From NCBI RefSeq assembly GCF_900156425.1, contig NZ_FTNO01000005.1:62001-126000 (forward strand): a DNA stretch of 64,000 nucleotides, given 5' to 3'. How positions within the stretch are numbered: position 1 is the stretch's first letter; each line of letters opens with the position of its first letter. This DNA is from Haladaptatus litoreus (GTDB lineage Archaea; Halobacteriota; Halobacteria; Halobacteriales; Haladaptataceae). The notes beneath the pieces were generated by a model. It did not search any database. It was not told the origin of the DNA and saw only the letters and a program-made list of their open reading frames with translations. Shown piece after piece: positions 44,667 through 53,388 of this stretch. The position numbers were made by a program, and so were the translations under genes.

Positions 44667-45128
44667 ATGACCGACCCGGAACTAGCCGTCCGAAGATACG
44701 TCCTCTCGGAGCACATGGAAACTGTCACGTCTCTCCTTCGCTGTGCGGATTCCGTCGCCGAATCGTGGAACAACGAGGCGACGGCTGACGGAACGAACGC
44801 GACAACCGATGGAGAACGTTCGACGACCGACCGAGAGGCGGTTGTCGAACCGTTCTCACACGAACTCCGCGAATCCGGCCTGCTGGCGGAGTTCCCAACG
44901 ATCCTCTCCGGAGCGGTGTCAGCTGGCGGATTTTCGATGCAGGCCACACCGGTTCCCGCCCCGCCATACGTTGCCATAACCACCCGCGGGCCGGTTCTCC
45001 GGGCAACAGTTTCGGCGGGTCGATTAGTGATTTCGTTCCGGGTTTTCGATGTGGTTCGCGATGATAAAGTTCGGTATGTTCGCGGAGCGGACGACCCGGA
45101 AACCGCGGTTTCGGTCGAACTCAAATAG
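44667..45128 (+). CDS. Hypothetical acidic protein
   Basis: 153 residues from the ATG at 44667; the upstream part of the frame lies over the Spo0M gene start and is unlikely. The chain starts MTDPELAVRRYVLSEHMETV, has a Thr/Asp/Glu-rich middle, and a C-terminal half with many beta-strand-like segments. I do not recognise a family. Confidence 0.45.
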   Translation: MTDPELAVRRYVLSEHMETVTSLLRCADSVAESWNNEATADGTNATTDGERSTTDREAVVEPFSHELRESGLLAEFPTILSGAVSAGGFSMQATPVPAPPYVAITTRGPVLRATVSAGRLVISFRVFDVVRDDKVRYVRGADDPETAVSVELK

Positions 45129-45285
45129 GTGGGTCGCGTGTGCAGGATTGGCGGCTACGGGATTCGTGGGTATGGGATTGACAAGAGTACGGAAGGGAGA
45201 GTGACATCTATGGGTATTGCTCGTGACAGCTCTCGCTCTCGAAACAACGACTTTCGGCAGGAGTTACTTCGAGTTCGAACTGCCG

Positions 45286-45675
45286 TTACGCCGACTCTTC
45301 ATTTCTCAGTTCGCTGTCCGAAATCGCGGACAGAACGTCCGCCACCTGCTCGGAATGTTTCGACAGCCCCACCACATCCCGCTCTTGCTCGTACTCTACA
45401 ACCTCGGCGTCTACCAACCGCGGAATGTGGTTGTGATAGAGACTCATGTAGGTTCGCAGCACTTCGTCGTCATCGACTTCCGGCATCGAAGTGTCGTTTT
45501 CGCGTATCGTCACCTCTTTGGCTAAATCCGCCACTGCGAGCGGCGGTTCGTTTTGCTGCAAGGTGTCGATGATCAGACGGCGGCGTTGCTCAGTGAGGAG
45601 GTTTAGCGTGGTGGTAATCGAAAGCTCGTCAGGTGGTTCGTTCGTTTTTCCGCTGTCTTCGGAATCCGCAGACAT
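45286..45675 (-). CDS. DUF7344-type winged-helix regulator
   Basis: 129 residues from the ATG at 45675. After a polar tail: TTTLNLLTEQRRRLIIDTLQQNE, PLAVADLAKEVTIREND, and RTYMSLYHNHIPRLVDAEVVEYEQER. Similar in plan to the protein at 30930. Probable DNA-binding regulator; targets unknown. Confidence 0.72.
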   Translation of the reverse strand: MSADSEDSGKTNEPPDELSITTTLNLLTEQRRRLIIDTLQQNEPPLAVADLAKEVTIRENDTSMPEVDDDEVLRTYMSLYHNHIPRLVDAEVVEYEQERDVVGLSKHSEQVADVLSAISDSELRNEESA

Positions 45676-45866
45676 AGGTGTACTAACGTGCCCTGTCGGC
45701 AAAAGCTGATTGCGGAATCCCCACCACAGGTTCTGTGCATACAACAGCTGTTGGACGGTTCTGTACCAATTTTTCACAATTCATCGTCGCCGACTCGGTT
45801 CCGTTTTCGCGGACTGTTCGACCCGTACCACGTCAGACTTTCATACTGTGACTAGTGTCAACAAAT

Positions 45867-46343
45867 TCACCTCTCGGTAACTTCCTTGCCGAAGTGGTCG
45901 AACGGCTGAACACGTTCGATTTTTATGATGTTAGTACTCACTATGTCCAACCCCAGTTCGTGTATCTGCTCGGTGATTGAATCCACCGTGTCGGAATCGA
46001 CGGCAATCGCCTCGATGTGTATATTCTCGGTTCCGGTCAGCAGTTCCCGAATGGTGACGACGCCCGTGATTTCCATCACCTCATCCGCGAGCGTCGAACG
46101 CTCGTCGGGCGGGGCACGACAGACGATGAGAACGTGCAACTGGTAGTTCGCTCGTTCGTAGTCGATGTCCGGATTGTATCCTCGAATGACTCCGGCCTTC
46201 TCCAACCGTTCGATACGATTTCGGACGGTGCTCGCCGATACACCAACCTGCTCACCCATCCCTGCGGCAGTGCTGTTTCGCGCGTCGTTTTGAAGCACGT
46301 GGAGTATCCCCCTATCAACGTCGTCGAGTTGAATCGGTTCCAT
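45867..46343 (-). CDS. Lrp/AsnC family transcription regulator
   Basis: 158 residues from the ATG at 46343. The N-terminal winged helix (IQLDDVDRGILHVLQNDARNSTAAGMGEQVGVSASTVRNRIERLEKAGVIRGY) is followed by a RAM-like ligand domain (LHVLIVC...SIEHVLTGTENIHIEAI-like). It should bind amino acids or other small ligands. It is divergent from the sugar-dehydrogenase gene, 125 nt away, and could regulate it. Confidence 0.92.
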   Translation of the reverse strand: MEPIQLDDVDRGILHVLQNDARNSTAAGMGEQVGVSASTVRNRIERLEKAGVIRGYNPDIDYERANYQLHVLIVCRAPPDERSTLADEVMEITGVVTIRELLTGTENIHIEAIAVDSDTVDSITEQIHELGLDIVSTNIIKIERVQPFDHFGKEVTER

Positions 46344-46468
46344 GGGCACAGCGTAGACTGGTTTCACAGAAGAGGATTGCGCAGGTTGATTGTCGTCTCG
46401 AACTCTCTACAAATAAATAAAAATAAAAAGCCAAAAAATTAAAATGAATTTACCGTATCGTTCCCCTC

Positions 46469-47569
46469 GTGCCACACAGTACCAGACGTAAGGTTCTCGC
46501 CAGCACAGGTGTCCTCCTCTCGGTCGGCGTCGTAACCGGCGACACGACCTCCGGGGCAGACCCCGAAACGACTTCCTCACCAATCCGTGAACTCGACGGT
46601 CGAGTCGCACAGCAAAATTCCGCGGTCGAGGCGGTCGCTACCGACCTCGAAGTTCCGTGGGGAACCGACTTCGCTCCCGACGGAACGCTTTATTTCACGG
46701 AGCGAACCGGTCGCGTCAACCGACTCGGCTCCGACGGCGTCGAACTGCTCGCCGAAATCGACGACACGAATGTCGTCGGCGAAGGTGGCCTGCTCGGTCT
46801 CGCGCTCCATCCGGAGTTCCCGACCACGCAGACCGTATTTCTCTTCCAAACGTACGAAGACGATGGCATTTCACAGCGCATCCTCCGCTACCGTCTCGTA
46901 GACGGCGAACTCGAACGCGAAGCCGTGATTTTCGACGGCATTCCCGGCGCACAGCGACACACGGGTGGGCGTCTCACCTTCGGGCCTGACGGCTACCTCT
47001 ACGCGACGGTCGGTGATACGGACGACCCTGAGATGGCTCAGAACCTCGAAACCCTCCACGGGTCGATTCTGCGACTCGAACCGGACGGGTCGGTGCCCGA
47101 CTGCGAACGAGCGGTGTTTAGCTACGGCCACCGCAATCCGGAAGGACTCGCGTTCCACCCGGAAACCGGAGTTCTGTACAGCACGGAACACGGCCCGGAC
47201 ACGGACGACGAAATCAATCGCATCGAAGAAGGGAACAACTACGGCTGGCCGACCGTGACTGGCGAAAGCGACGACCCGGCGTTCACCGACCCGCTCGCCT
47301 CGTACACCCCGGCCATCGCACCCGCGAGCGCGGCTTTCTACGACGGGGCATTTTACTTCGGCGCACTGGCGGGCGAACACCTCCACCGAGTCACGTTCGG
47401 TTCCGACGGTCGAACGGTCGAATCGGACGACCGACTGTTCGAAGGGGAGTTCGGTCGCATCCGAAGCGTCATCGCCGGTTCCGACGGTCTTTACTTCGCC
47501 ACGAGCAACCGAGACGGCCGCGGGTCACCCGGAAACGCAGACGACCGAATCCTCCGATGGACGCCTTAG
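46469..47569 (+). CDS. PQQ-dependent sugar dehydrogenase family protein
   Basis: 366 residues from a GTG. A twin-Arg export signal (TRRKVLASTGVLLSVGVV) is followed by a six-bladed beta-propeller of the soluble glucose-dehydrogenase kind: EVPWGTDFAPDGTLYFTERTGRVNRL, GEGGLLGLALHPEFP, GHRNPEGLAFHPETG and EHGPDTDDEINRIEEGNNYGWP. It oxidises aldose sugars with PQQ outside the cell, if PQQ is present. The stop overlaps the convergent DUF5518 gene. Confidence 0.9.
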   Translation: MPHSTRRKVLASTGVLLSVGVVTGDTTSGADPETTSSPIRELDGRVAQQNSAVEAVATDLEVPWGTDFAPDGTLYFTERTGRVNRLGSDGVELLAEIDDTNVVGEGGLLGLALHPEFPTTQTVFLFQTYEDDGISQRILRYRLVDGELEREAVIFDGIPGAQRHTGGRLTFGPDGYLYATVGDTDDPEMAQNLETLHGSILRLEPDGSVPDCERAVFSYGHRNPEGLAFHPETGVLYSTEHGPDTDDEINRIEEGNNYGWPTVTGESDDPAFTDPLASYTPAIAPASAAFYDGAFYFGALAGEHLHRVTFGSDGRTVESDDRLFEGEFGRIRSVIAGSDGLYFATSNRDGRGSPGNADDRILRWTP

Positions 47570-48009
47570 GGCGGTTCCACACTGACGCTTCCGGCCGCAC
47601 CACCTGCGACCGCGCCTTCGATTGCGACCAGCAACCCTGCTATCGCGGGAAATAGGATTCCCAGTTGCTGGTCGTACACCGCGGCCAAATCGGTCGGGAT
47701 TCCGCTCGTTGCTATGAGATAGTTCAGTCCCCAGAGCGCGCCAACCTCACTCCCCGGCGTCGCCATGGTGTAGCCGAGAACGAGCGCGAGTGCGAAACCG
47801 CCGACGATTCCGGCGAACAGGCCGTGGCGAATACCATCGCGCCAGTTCCCATCGGCGACTCGTCCGGCGACGTACCCGCCGACGAGTCCGACGGTAAGAA
47901 GCGCGAGCGCGGCGGTTATTCGGACGTCCGGTGGGAGCGGGAGGGTCGCACCGACCGCAACCGCGAACAGTTCGACCAGCACGCCCGCACCGACCGCTTT
48001 GACGTGCAT
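47566..48009 (-). CDS. DUF5518 family membrane protein
   Basis: 147 residues from the ATG at 48009. About four membrane helices, with GGYVAGRVADGNWRDGIRHGLFAG in the middle; this glycine/basic pattern is typical of haloarchaeal DUF5518. The longer upstream frame overlaps the MBL gene and is a shadow. Function unknown. Confidence 0.8.
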   Translation of the reverse strand: MHVKAVGAGVLVELFAVAVGATLPLPPDVRITAALALLTVGLVGGYVAGRVADGNWRDGIRHGLFAGIVGGFALALVLGYTMATPGSEVGALWGLNYLIATSGIPTDLAAVYDQQLGILFPAIAGLLVAIEGAVAGGAAGSVSVEPP

Positions 48010-48111
48010 GGCGTACCGTTTGCCTTCGACGCGGGAAGGCGTTTCGACGCGGTTGATTTCCCTACCAATTTCGCCTCCGGGTGTTAAGTCCCCGTCCGCC
48101 GTAGCGGATGT

Positions 48112-48792
48112 ATGGCGCAGGAACTCACGAGAGGTGTCTGGCTGCTCGAACTCGGTTTTCCCGTCTTCGGCGCGAACGCCTTTCTCGTGGACGACGGCGA
48201 AGTGACGCTCGTCGATGCGGGTCTGCCGTGGTTCGGCGTGCGCCGCGAACTCCGCGACGCGGGCTACGAAGTCGCGGACATCGACCGCGTGCTGGTTACG
48301 CACTACGACATCGACCACGTCGGTGGCCTTCGAAACCTGTCCAACCTCGACGCGCCGGTGTTCGTCGGCCAGCGCGATGCCGACCTGCTTTCCGGAACCT
48401 ACGACCCGCCGTTGTTCCACCATAAGGGCGCGTTCCATCGCCTCGCTCGCGTGTTGGTTCCGATTCCGGAACGATTCGAAATCCTGCCGTTGGAAGACGG
48501 CGCAGAAATCGGCGGATTCACGGCGTATCACACGCCGGGCCACAATCCGGGTCATACCGTCTACGTCCACGACGATTTGGGAGTCGGATTGGTCGGCGAC
48601 CTCGTCTGGGAACGCGACGGCGCGCTGACGCCGCCGGAATGGTGGGACTCCTACGACACTCACGAAATCCGGCGGAGTATCCGCCGATTCGCCGGGTTGG
48701 TCCCGACCATCGACGTGCTCTGTATGGGCCACGGAACGCCGATTCCGCGCGGCGGGTCGGACGCGCTTTCGAACCTCGTCCGTCGGCTGTGA
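48112..48792 (+). CDS. MBL fold metallo-hydrolase
   Basis: 226 residues. Metal-binding motif His64-Tyr-Asp66-Ile-Asp68-His69, where the second His of the common HxHxDH is Asp66. Later ligands are in TPGHNPGHTVY and GDLVWE, and GHGTP closes the site. The family includes lactonases and hydrolases of thioesters, and the substrate is not predictable. It is divergent from the DUF5518 gene. Confidence 0.9.
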   Translation: MAQELTRGVWLLELGFPVFGANAFLVDDGEVTLVDAGLPWFGVRRELRDAGYEVADIDRVLVTHYDIDHVGGLRNLSNLDAPVFVGQRDADLLSGTYDPPLFHHKGAFHRLARVLVPIPERFEILPLEDGAEIGGFTAYHTPGHNPGHTVYVHDDLGVGLVGDLVWERDGALTPPEWWDSYDTHEIRRSIRRFAGLVPTIDVLCMGHGTPIPRGGSDALSNLVRRL

Positions 48793-48888
48793 CGACCGTC
48801 ACGAAATCGAATTCCTCTCGCCGAAAATAACATTCTTCTTACACAAAGGTCAGTATCCTCGAAGCCGAATCGTACCTCGGAGAGTCGA

Positions 48889-49857
48889 ATGGGGGTACGC
48901 TATCTTGTCACAGGGGCGACTGGCGCACTGGGGAGTGCCGTCGTCGAACGACTGCTCGAATCGGACCCGGACGACCAAATACGGGTGTTCGTCCGGAGCA
49001 AACGACGCTTCCGCGAGCGATTTCCGACGCCTCGCGTCGAAATCGTTCGCGGAAACGTTCTCATCCCGCTGAACGTGCGTCGGGCGGTTCGGAACGTAGA
49101 CGTGGTGTTTCACTGCATCAACTTCCCGCTCACGAACTACTATCACACGCTCGAATCGGCGCGCCTGCTGGTCGCCGCCATCGGTGATGCCGACACGCAC
49201 GTCGTCTATCCCGGAAACACGTGGGTGTTTGCGGTTCGCGAATCCCAGACGGACGAACCACCGATTTCGCCCGACACACCAATCGACCCGCCGTCCCGCG
49301 TGGCGAGAATCAAAGCGGAGGCCGAAGAGACGCTGTTTCGCGCGCCGTTTCCGGCGACGGTGGTCAACCTGCCGGATTTCTACGGCCCGGGCGTGACCAA
49401 CGACCTCGTGCGCCCGTTGTTCGAACGTCCCATCGCCGACAAAAACGTGCTGTTTCCCGCTCCTGTGGACGTTCCACACGAGTTCGTCTTCATCGAGGAC
49501 GCGGCCCGTGCGCTGATTTCCGTGGCTGCTTCGTTCGATGAGGAATCGACGCAGCGGGTCGAGAATGACCGCCGATTCACCGTCGGAACTGAACCGACGA
49601 CGGTTAACTCCTTCACGCAAAAGGTCTACGATATGGTCGGAACGAACGGACGAGTCAGGGGACTCCCGACGTGGATGCTTCGAGGTGGTGCCCTGTTCAG
49701 CGAGCGAATCGAGGTACTGAGCGAAATTCTTCACGCCTTCACACATGATACGACGATGAACGGGACTGCGATTCGAGAACGGGTCGGATTCGAGCCACAA
49801 ATCGACTACGAAACGGGCATCGACCGAACTATCGCATGGTTCGAGGGGGCAGGATAA
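48889..49857 (+). CDS. Atypical SDR (NAD(P)-binding epimerase-like)
   Basis: 322 residues. Rossmann motif VTGATGALGSAVVERL and DDQIRVFVRS for the cofactor. The usual Tyr of Tyr-x3-Lys is absent: the matching place reads SRVARIKAEAEETL, with Val in the Tyr position. The fold is probably an NAD(P)-binding one with non-standard chemistry, such as a reductase or a binding protein. Its stop and the start of the CPBP protease overlap (TAATG), so the two are coupled. Confidence 0.85.
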   Translation: MGVRYLVTGATGALGSAVVERLLESDPDDQIRVFVRSKRRFRERFPTPRVEIVRGNVLIPLNVRRAVRNVDVVFHCINFPLTNYYHTLESARLLVAAIGDADTHVVYPGNTWVFAVRESQTDEPPISPDTPIDPPSRVARIKAEAEETLFRAPFPATVVNLPDFYGPGVTNDLVRPLFERPIADKNVLFPAPVDVPHEFVFIEDAARALISVAASFDEESTQRVENDRRFTVGTEPTTVNSFTQKVYDMVGTNGRVRGLPTWMLRGGALFSERIEVLSEILHAFTHDTTMNGTAIRERVGFEPQIDYETGIDRTIAWFEGAG

Positions 49858-50597
49858 TGGAACTGTGGAATCGGCGTTCGCGGGCGCTGTTCGCCGCCAT
49901 CGGCCTCGGATTCGGTGGCTATGCGTTCGCTGTCGTCCTCGTCCTGCTCGCCGCAGGCGTGCTTCTCGCAGTCGGCGTTCCGGTTCTCGACCGGCCGTCT
50001 CTCACAGTGGCCGTCTCAATCGTCATGGGGCAAGGTGTCGCCTTCGGCCTGTTCGCGCTGGCGTATCTGCGATACACCGGCAGAGGATTCAACTACATCA
50101 AGGTTCGAGTTCCGACCATCCGCGATTTCGGCTGGACTGTTGGTGGGTTCGTCGTCTTCTACAGCGGCCTCATCGCTGTCTCTATCGTCCTCGCAACCTT
50201 CGGCATCCAGTCGGCACAGAACGAAATCGCCACGCTCGGGGAGCAAGACCCGCGGGTTTTTCTCCTCCTGATTCCGCTCTCGTTCCTGCTCATCGGCCCG
50301 GGTGAGGAACTGCTCTATCGCGGAGTCGTCCAAGAACGACTCCGTGAATCGTTCGGTCGTTGGCCCGCTATCGCGCTCGCTAGCCTCATCTTCGCGTTCA
50401 TTCACGTCTTCTCACTGCAGGGCCAAGGGACGGGTGTCCTCGTCTATCTCGGCATCCTATTCGTCCTCTCGCCGATTCTCGGTGCGGCCTACGAGTACAC
50501 GAGAAACCTCGTCGTTCCGTCCCTGATTCACGGCGCGTTCAACGCACTTCAGTTCGGACTGGCGTATCTGATGACGACTGGCCAACTTCCCTCCTAA
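49857..50597 (+). CDS. CPBP family intramembrane metalloprotease
   Basis: 246 residues from the ATG at 49857. About six to seven helices carry the Abi/CAAX motifs PGEELLYRG, FAFIHVFS and LIHGAFNALQFG, with Glu/His metal ligands. The family includes prenyl-protein proteases and bacteriocin-immunity proteins; the target is unknown. Translationally coupled with the SDR. Confidence 0.88.
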   Translation: MELWNRRSRALFAAIGLGFGGYAFAVVLVLLAAGVLLAVGVPVLDRPSLTVAVSIVMGQGVAFGLFALAYLRYTGRGFNYIKVRVPTIRDFGWTVGGFVVFYSGLIAVSIVLATFGIQSAQNEIATLGEQDPRVFLLLIPLSFLLIGPGEELLYRGVVQERLRESFGRWPAIALASLIFAFIHVFSLQGQGTGVLVYLGILFVLSPILGAAYEYTRNLVVPSLIHGAFNALQFGLAYLMTTGQLPS

Positions 50598-50614
50598 TTT
50601 CTCGCCTCCGTTTT

Positions 50615-50896
50615 TCAGTTCGTTCGCTCCCACCGGACGATGAGAAACTCCGTGTAGCCGCCGTATGCGATTCCCAGCGACCCCATCCACCAGTTCCACT
50701 TTTCGGGAAGCGACTGCTCTTCGGGAGCGTCGCGCAGATTCGAGATGATTCCTTCGGCGGTCAGTTCGACGCCAGCGTCCGTTCGATACTCGCCCGAATC
50801 GACGAGGTCGCGCGCCTGTCGAACGACCACTCGTCGCGCTCCCTCGGGCGGGTCAAACTCCTCGCGCAGTCGTCGGTCGAGTTCCGTCGCGTCCAT
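50615..50896 (-). CDS. Small conserved haloarchaeal protein
   Basis: 93 residues from an ATG. MDATELDRRLREEFDPPEGARRVVVRQARDLVDSG opens the chain, and the last 30 residues (EKWNWWMGSLGIAYGGYTEFLIVRWE) are rich in Trp and glycine. It looks soluble with a possible hydrophobic end. Function unknown. Confidence 0.55.
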   Translation of the reverse strand: MDATELDRRLREEFDPPEGARRVVVRQARDLVDSGEYRTDAGVELTAEGIISNLRDAPEEQSLPEKWNWWMGSLGIAYGGYTEFLIVRWERTN

Positions 50897-50925
50897 TTAA
50901 TATCCCACTCCGCGTCGAACTACCC

Positions 50926-51204
50926 ATGCCGACGGTTTTCGCAGTGGACGAATACGAGGCACAGGAGTACGACGCCGTACTCGTGCAAGAAAACGCCGTG
51001 GTCTGTCTTAACGATGACCCACCACTCGCTCGCGTCATCCCCTTCGAAAAGGTGAACCACGTCGATGCAGACCCCGAACTGCTGTTGACCGACTCCGAAA
51101 TTCCGGATTCTTTCTTCGGCGGCGCGGAGTACGCTTTCGTAGATGTCTCCAAGTTCAAGCGCATCCGCCGCCATCTGGAGGAGTTGGAACGAGAACAGTA
51201 CTGA
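50926..51204 (+). CDS. Small acidic protein, function unknown
   Basis: 92 residues. MPTVFAVDEYEAQEYDAVLVQENAVVCLNDDPPLARVIPFEKVNHVDAD, then a C-terminal helix with SKFKRIRRHLEELER. It is probably a small alpha/beta protein. It is divergent from the 50615 gene by 29 nt, so the two may share a regulatory region. I do not recognise a family. Confidence 0.5.
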   Translation: MPTVFAVDEYEAQEYDAVLVQENAVVCLNDDPPLARVIPFEKVNHVDADPELLLTDSEIPDSFFGGAEYAFVDVSKFKRIRRHLEELEREQY

Positions 51205-51216
51205 TTCCCGGCTACG

Positions 51217-51909
51217 CTACAACTGCGACCACGTCGTCGTGATGTCGTGTCCCGGAACGTGCCACCGTTGCTCCGCAACCAGCGCGTCACGCTTTCGGAG
51301 TTCGATACGCGCGTCGAACAGCGGAGACAGTTCCTGCACTACCGGCGATTCATCCGATACGGGGAGGTGAACGTGTTCGATGCCGCGAACGCCGCGAACC
51401 AGTGCCGAAATCCCGCGAAGAAATCGGACCGTTTCGGGGCGGCCGTTGGCTTCGAGTATCGGTTCGAGTGAGTCGATGCAGACCCTGAGTTCCGCGGCAC
51501 CGAGTCCGTCGGAAACGGTATCGAAGTGGCTGATTGCTCGCGTGAGTTCGTCTTGAAGACGGCCGACCTCGCAGTCGCTTGTTTCGATGGATTGGCTTTC
51601 TGGTGGTGTCGAACGGTCGTCTCCAACCGATTCGATGATTTCGATGCTCTCGTCGTTTCGTCGCACGTTTGGCGGGAGACTGCGCTCTACGTGTTCGGGA
51701 GACGCATCGGTAAACACGAGGAGTCGTTTGCGGTCACGGTGCGGGTCGCCGAGCAGTCGCTGCGTCGCTTGCGCGGTGACGTACTCCGGCACCGCACCCG
51801 TCACCAACAAGGTACATCCCTGTCGTTTCAAGGCTTCTAGCGCGATGTTGAAGTCGCGGTCATCCTCGCTCTGACCTCCTTCCCGCACGAATAGCATCTG
51901 TACTGACAC
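51217..51909 (-). CDS. DUF7504-like (RecA/KaiC-related) protein
   Basis: 230 residues from a GTG; an ATG at 51897 gives MLFVREGGQ and lies about 31 nt after a TATA-like run. FNIALEALKRQGCTLLVTGAVPEYVTAQATQRLLGD, then KRLLVFTDASPEHV and LRVCIDSLEPILEANGRPETVRFL. This is the pattern of a haloarchaeal KaiC/RecA-like family without a full Walker A, probably of signalling role. The family name is from memory. Confidence 0.55.
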   Translation of the reverse strand: MSVQMLFVREGGQSEDDRDFNIALEALKRQGCTLLVTGAVPEYVTAQATQRLLGDPHRDRKRLLVFTDASPEHVERSLPPNVRRNDESIEIIESVGDDRSTPPESQSIETSDCEVGRLQDELTRAISHFDTVSDGLGAAELRVCIDSLEPILEANGRPETVRFLRGISALVRGVRGIEHVHLPVSDESPVVQELSPLFDARIELRKRDALVAEQRWHVPGHDITTTWSQL

Positions 51910-52026
51910 TCCGACGGATAATAATAAAGCTCTTACTAATCCAAAGAAAAATGATGGGTATTTCCAATGATATATTTCGCATCTTGGGAATATTGCACGG
52001 TCCTCCGCCTCCCATTGTTTTCCCGG

Positions 52027-53268
52027 TTAGCTCTCATCGCCCCCGTTCGACTCCGTTCCGTTCGGCTTTGTTCCGCCCGCCTCCGTTTCTGATACCTCCC
52101 TCCCTTTCAGTTCATCCCGAGTTCCCGATTCGCCCACCGCCGCTCGTTCGCCGGACACGGAATCAGCGACCGCAGACGCCGCCGGAATCGACTCCCCCTG
52201 CATCAGTTCCGGAAGCACGATACGGTTGAACTGCACGAGTAGTACGAGCAGCAACGGCCCGATAAACAGCCCGTACCATCCGAACAACAATGGGCCGAAG
52301 ATGTACGCGAACAGCATTAAACCGACGTGTACGGTTCTTCCGCCTGTGTATCGTCTGATGAGTGCCTCCGTTGCGACATCCAACACGAGGGCGACTCCCA
52401 ATACGAACGCGAGGGGAAACCAGAGGGCGGTAATCCCATCGCCGAGCGCACGAACGACGAGAAACAGGGTGATTGGAACGTAGACGAGTTTCGTCCCGAT
52501 GTGTGGCACGAGGCTGGCGATTCCCGTCAGCAGTCCGAGCAGGGTTGGGAGCGGAATCGACACGCCCGCCGGGGCAACGACGTTGGCGAGGTTGTACGCA
52601 ATTCCGGCGACGAGTGCGACGACGAAGGCATGGAGGATGCTTCCGAAGTACACTGTCTGGAGGTTGCTATCGACCGCCCTTCCGTAGGTGTAGGCCGTCT
52701 CTTGCTCGCCACCGATTCGGTGGCGGAACCAGCGAACGAGTTTGTCGTCGTCTCGGAGCAGGTAGAACGCGAACGCCAACGCGACGAACAACTGCAAAAG
52801 CGTGAGTCCGAACGCGCTCGCTATGTTCGCGATACCGTCGAACAGTTCTGCCCCGCCGAGTTGGGTGAACAGGCTTCGATTCTCGCGCGCGAGTTCGAGT
52901 ATTCGCTGTGGGCGAACCGTCTGCGACGACAGGTCGAGATACGGTTGGAGCACGCCCTCGTAGCCAGCAATGGAATTCCCAGCGATTCTCACGACTTCCA
53001 GCGCGCTGACCGCCACGGCGTAGGCGACCAACAGGAGAATTGGGAGCAAAATCGCAAACAGCGACGCGATTGCAGTGACGCCCGGATAGCCCAGTCGTGC
53101 TTCCAGTCGGTCGTAAATAGGGCGGGTGGCGTAGTACATGAACAGACCGAGTGCGAACGTCCCCGCGAAGGCGTAGAAGACAAACAGCATCACCACTCCG
53201 AAAGCGACACCGACGACCCACCACGCCAGACGGGCACGCTCGCGCAGTTGCCCCTCCTCTCGACTCAT
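52027..53268 (-). CDS. AI-2E family transporter
   Basis: 413 residues with about eight helices. Typical PerM/AI-2E pattern: LGLFMYYATRPIYDRLEARLG, then a helical soluble part (GYEGVLQPYLDLSSQ) and IPLPTLLGLLTGIASLVPHIG near residue 255. The C-terminal 60 residues are polar, probably disordered. Some members export AI-2; others move Na+ and H+. The function in archaea is unknown. Confidence 0.9.
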   Translation of the reverse strand: MSREEGQLRERARLAWWVVGVAFGVVMLFVFYAFAGTFALGLFMYYATRPIYDRLEARLGYPGVTAIASLFAILLPILLLVAYAVAVSALEVVRIAGNSIAGYEGVLQPYLDLSSQTVRPQRILELARENRSLFTQLGGAELFDGIANIASAFGLTLLQLFVALAFAFYLLRDDDKLVRWFRHRIGGEQETAYTYGRAVDSNLQTVYFGSILHAFVVALVAGIAYNLANVVAPAGVSIPLPTLLGLLTGIASLVPHIGTKLVYVPITLFLVVRALGDGITALWFPLAFVLGVALVLDVATEALIRRYTGGRTVHVGLMLFAYIFGPLLFGWYGLFIGPLLLVLLVQFNRIVLPELMQGESIPAASAVADSVSGERAAVGESGTRDELKGREVSETEAGGTKPNGTESNGGDES

Positions 53269-53388
53269 GTCACAGAACTACGGTTCTCAGGCGTATATGG
53301 CTCCGGGTCGGTAGAGCACGAAAAACCAATCCCGCACGAACCGCCGAATAGGTGAGACTTTTACGCACACCCCGCGACAGCATCACCC

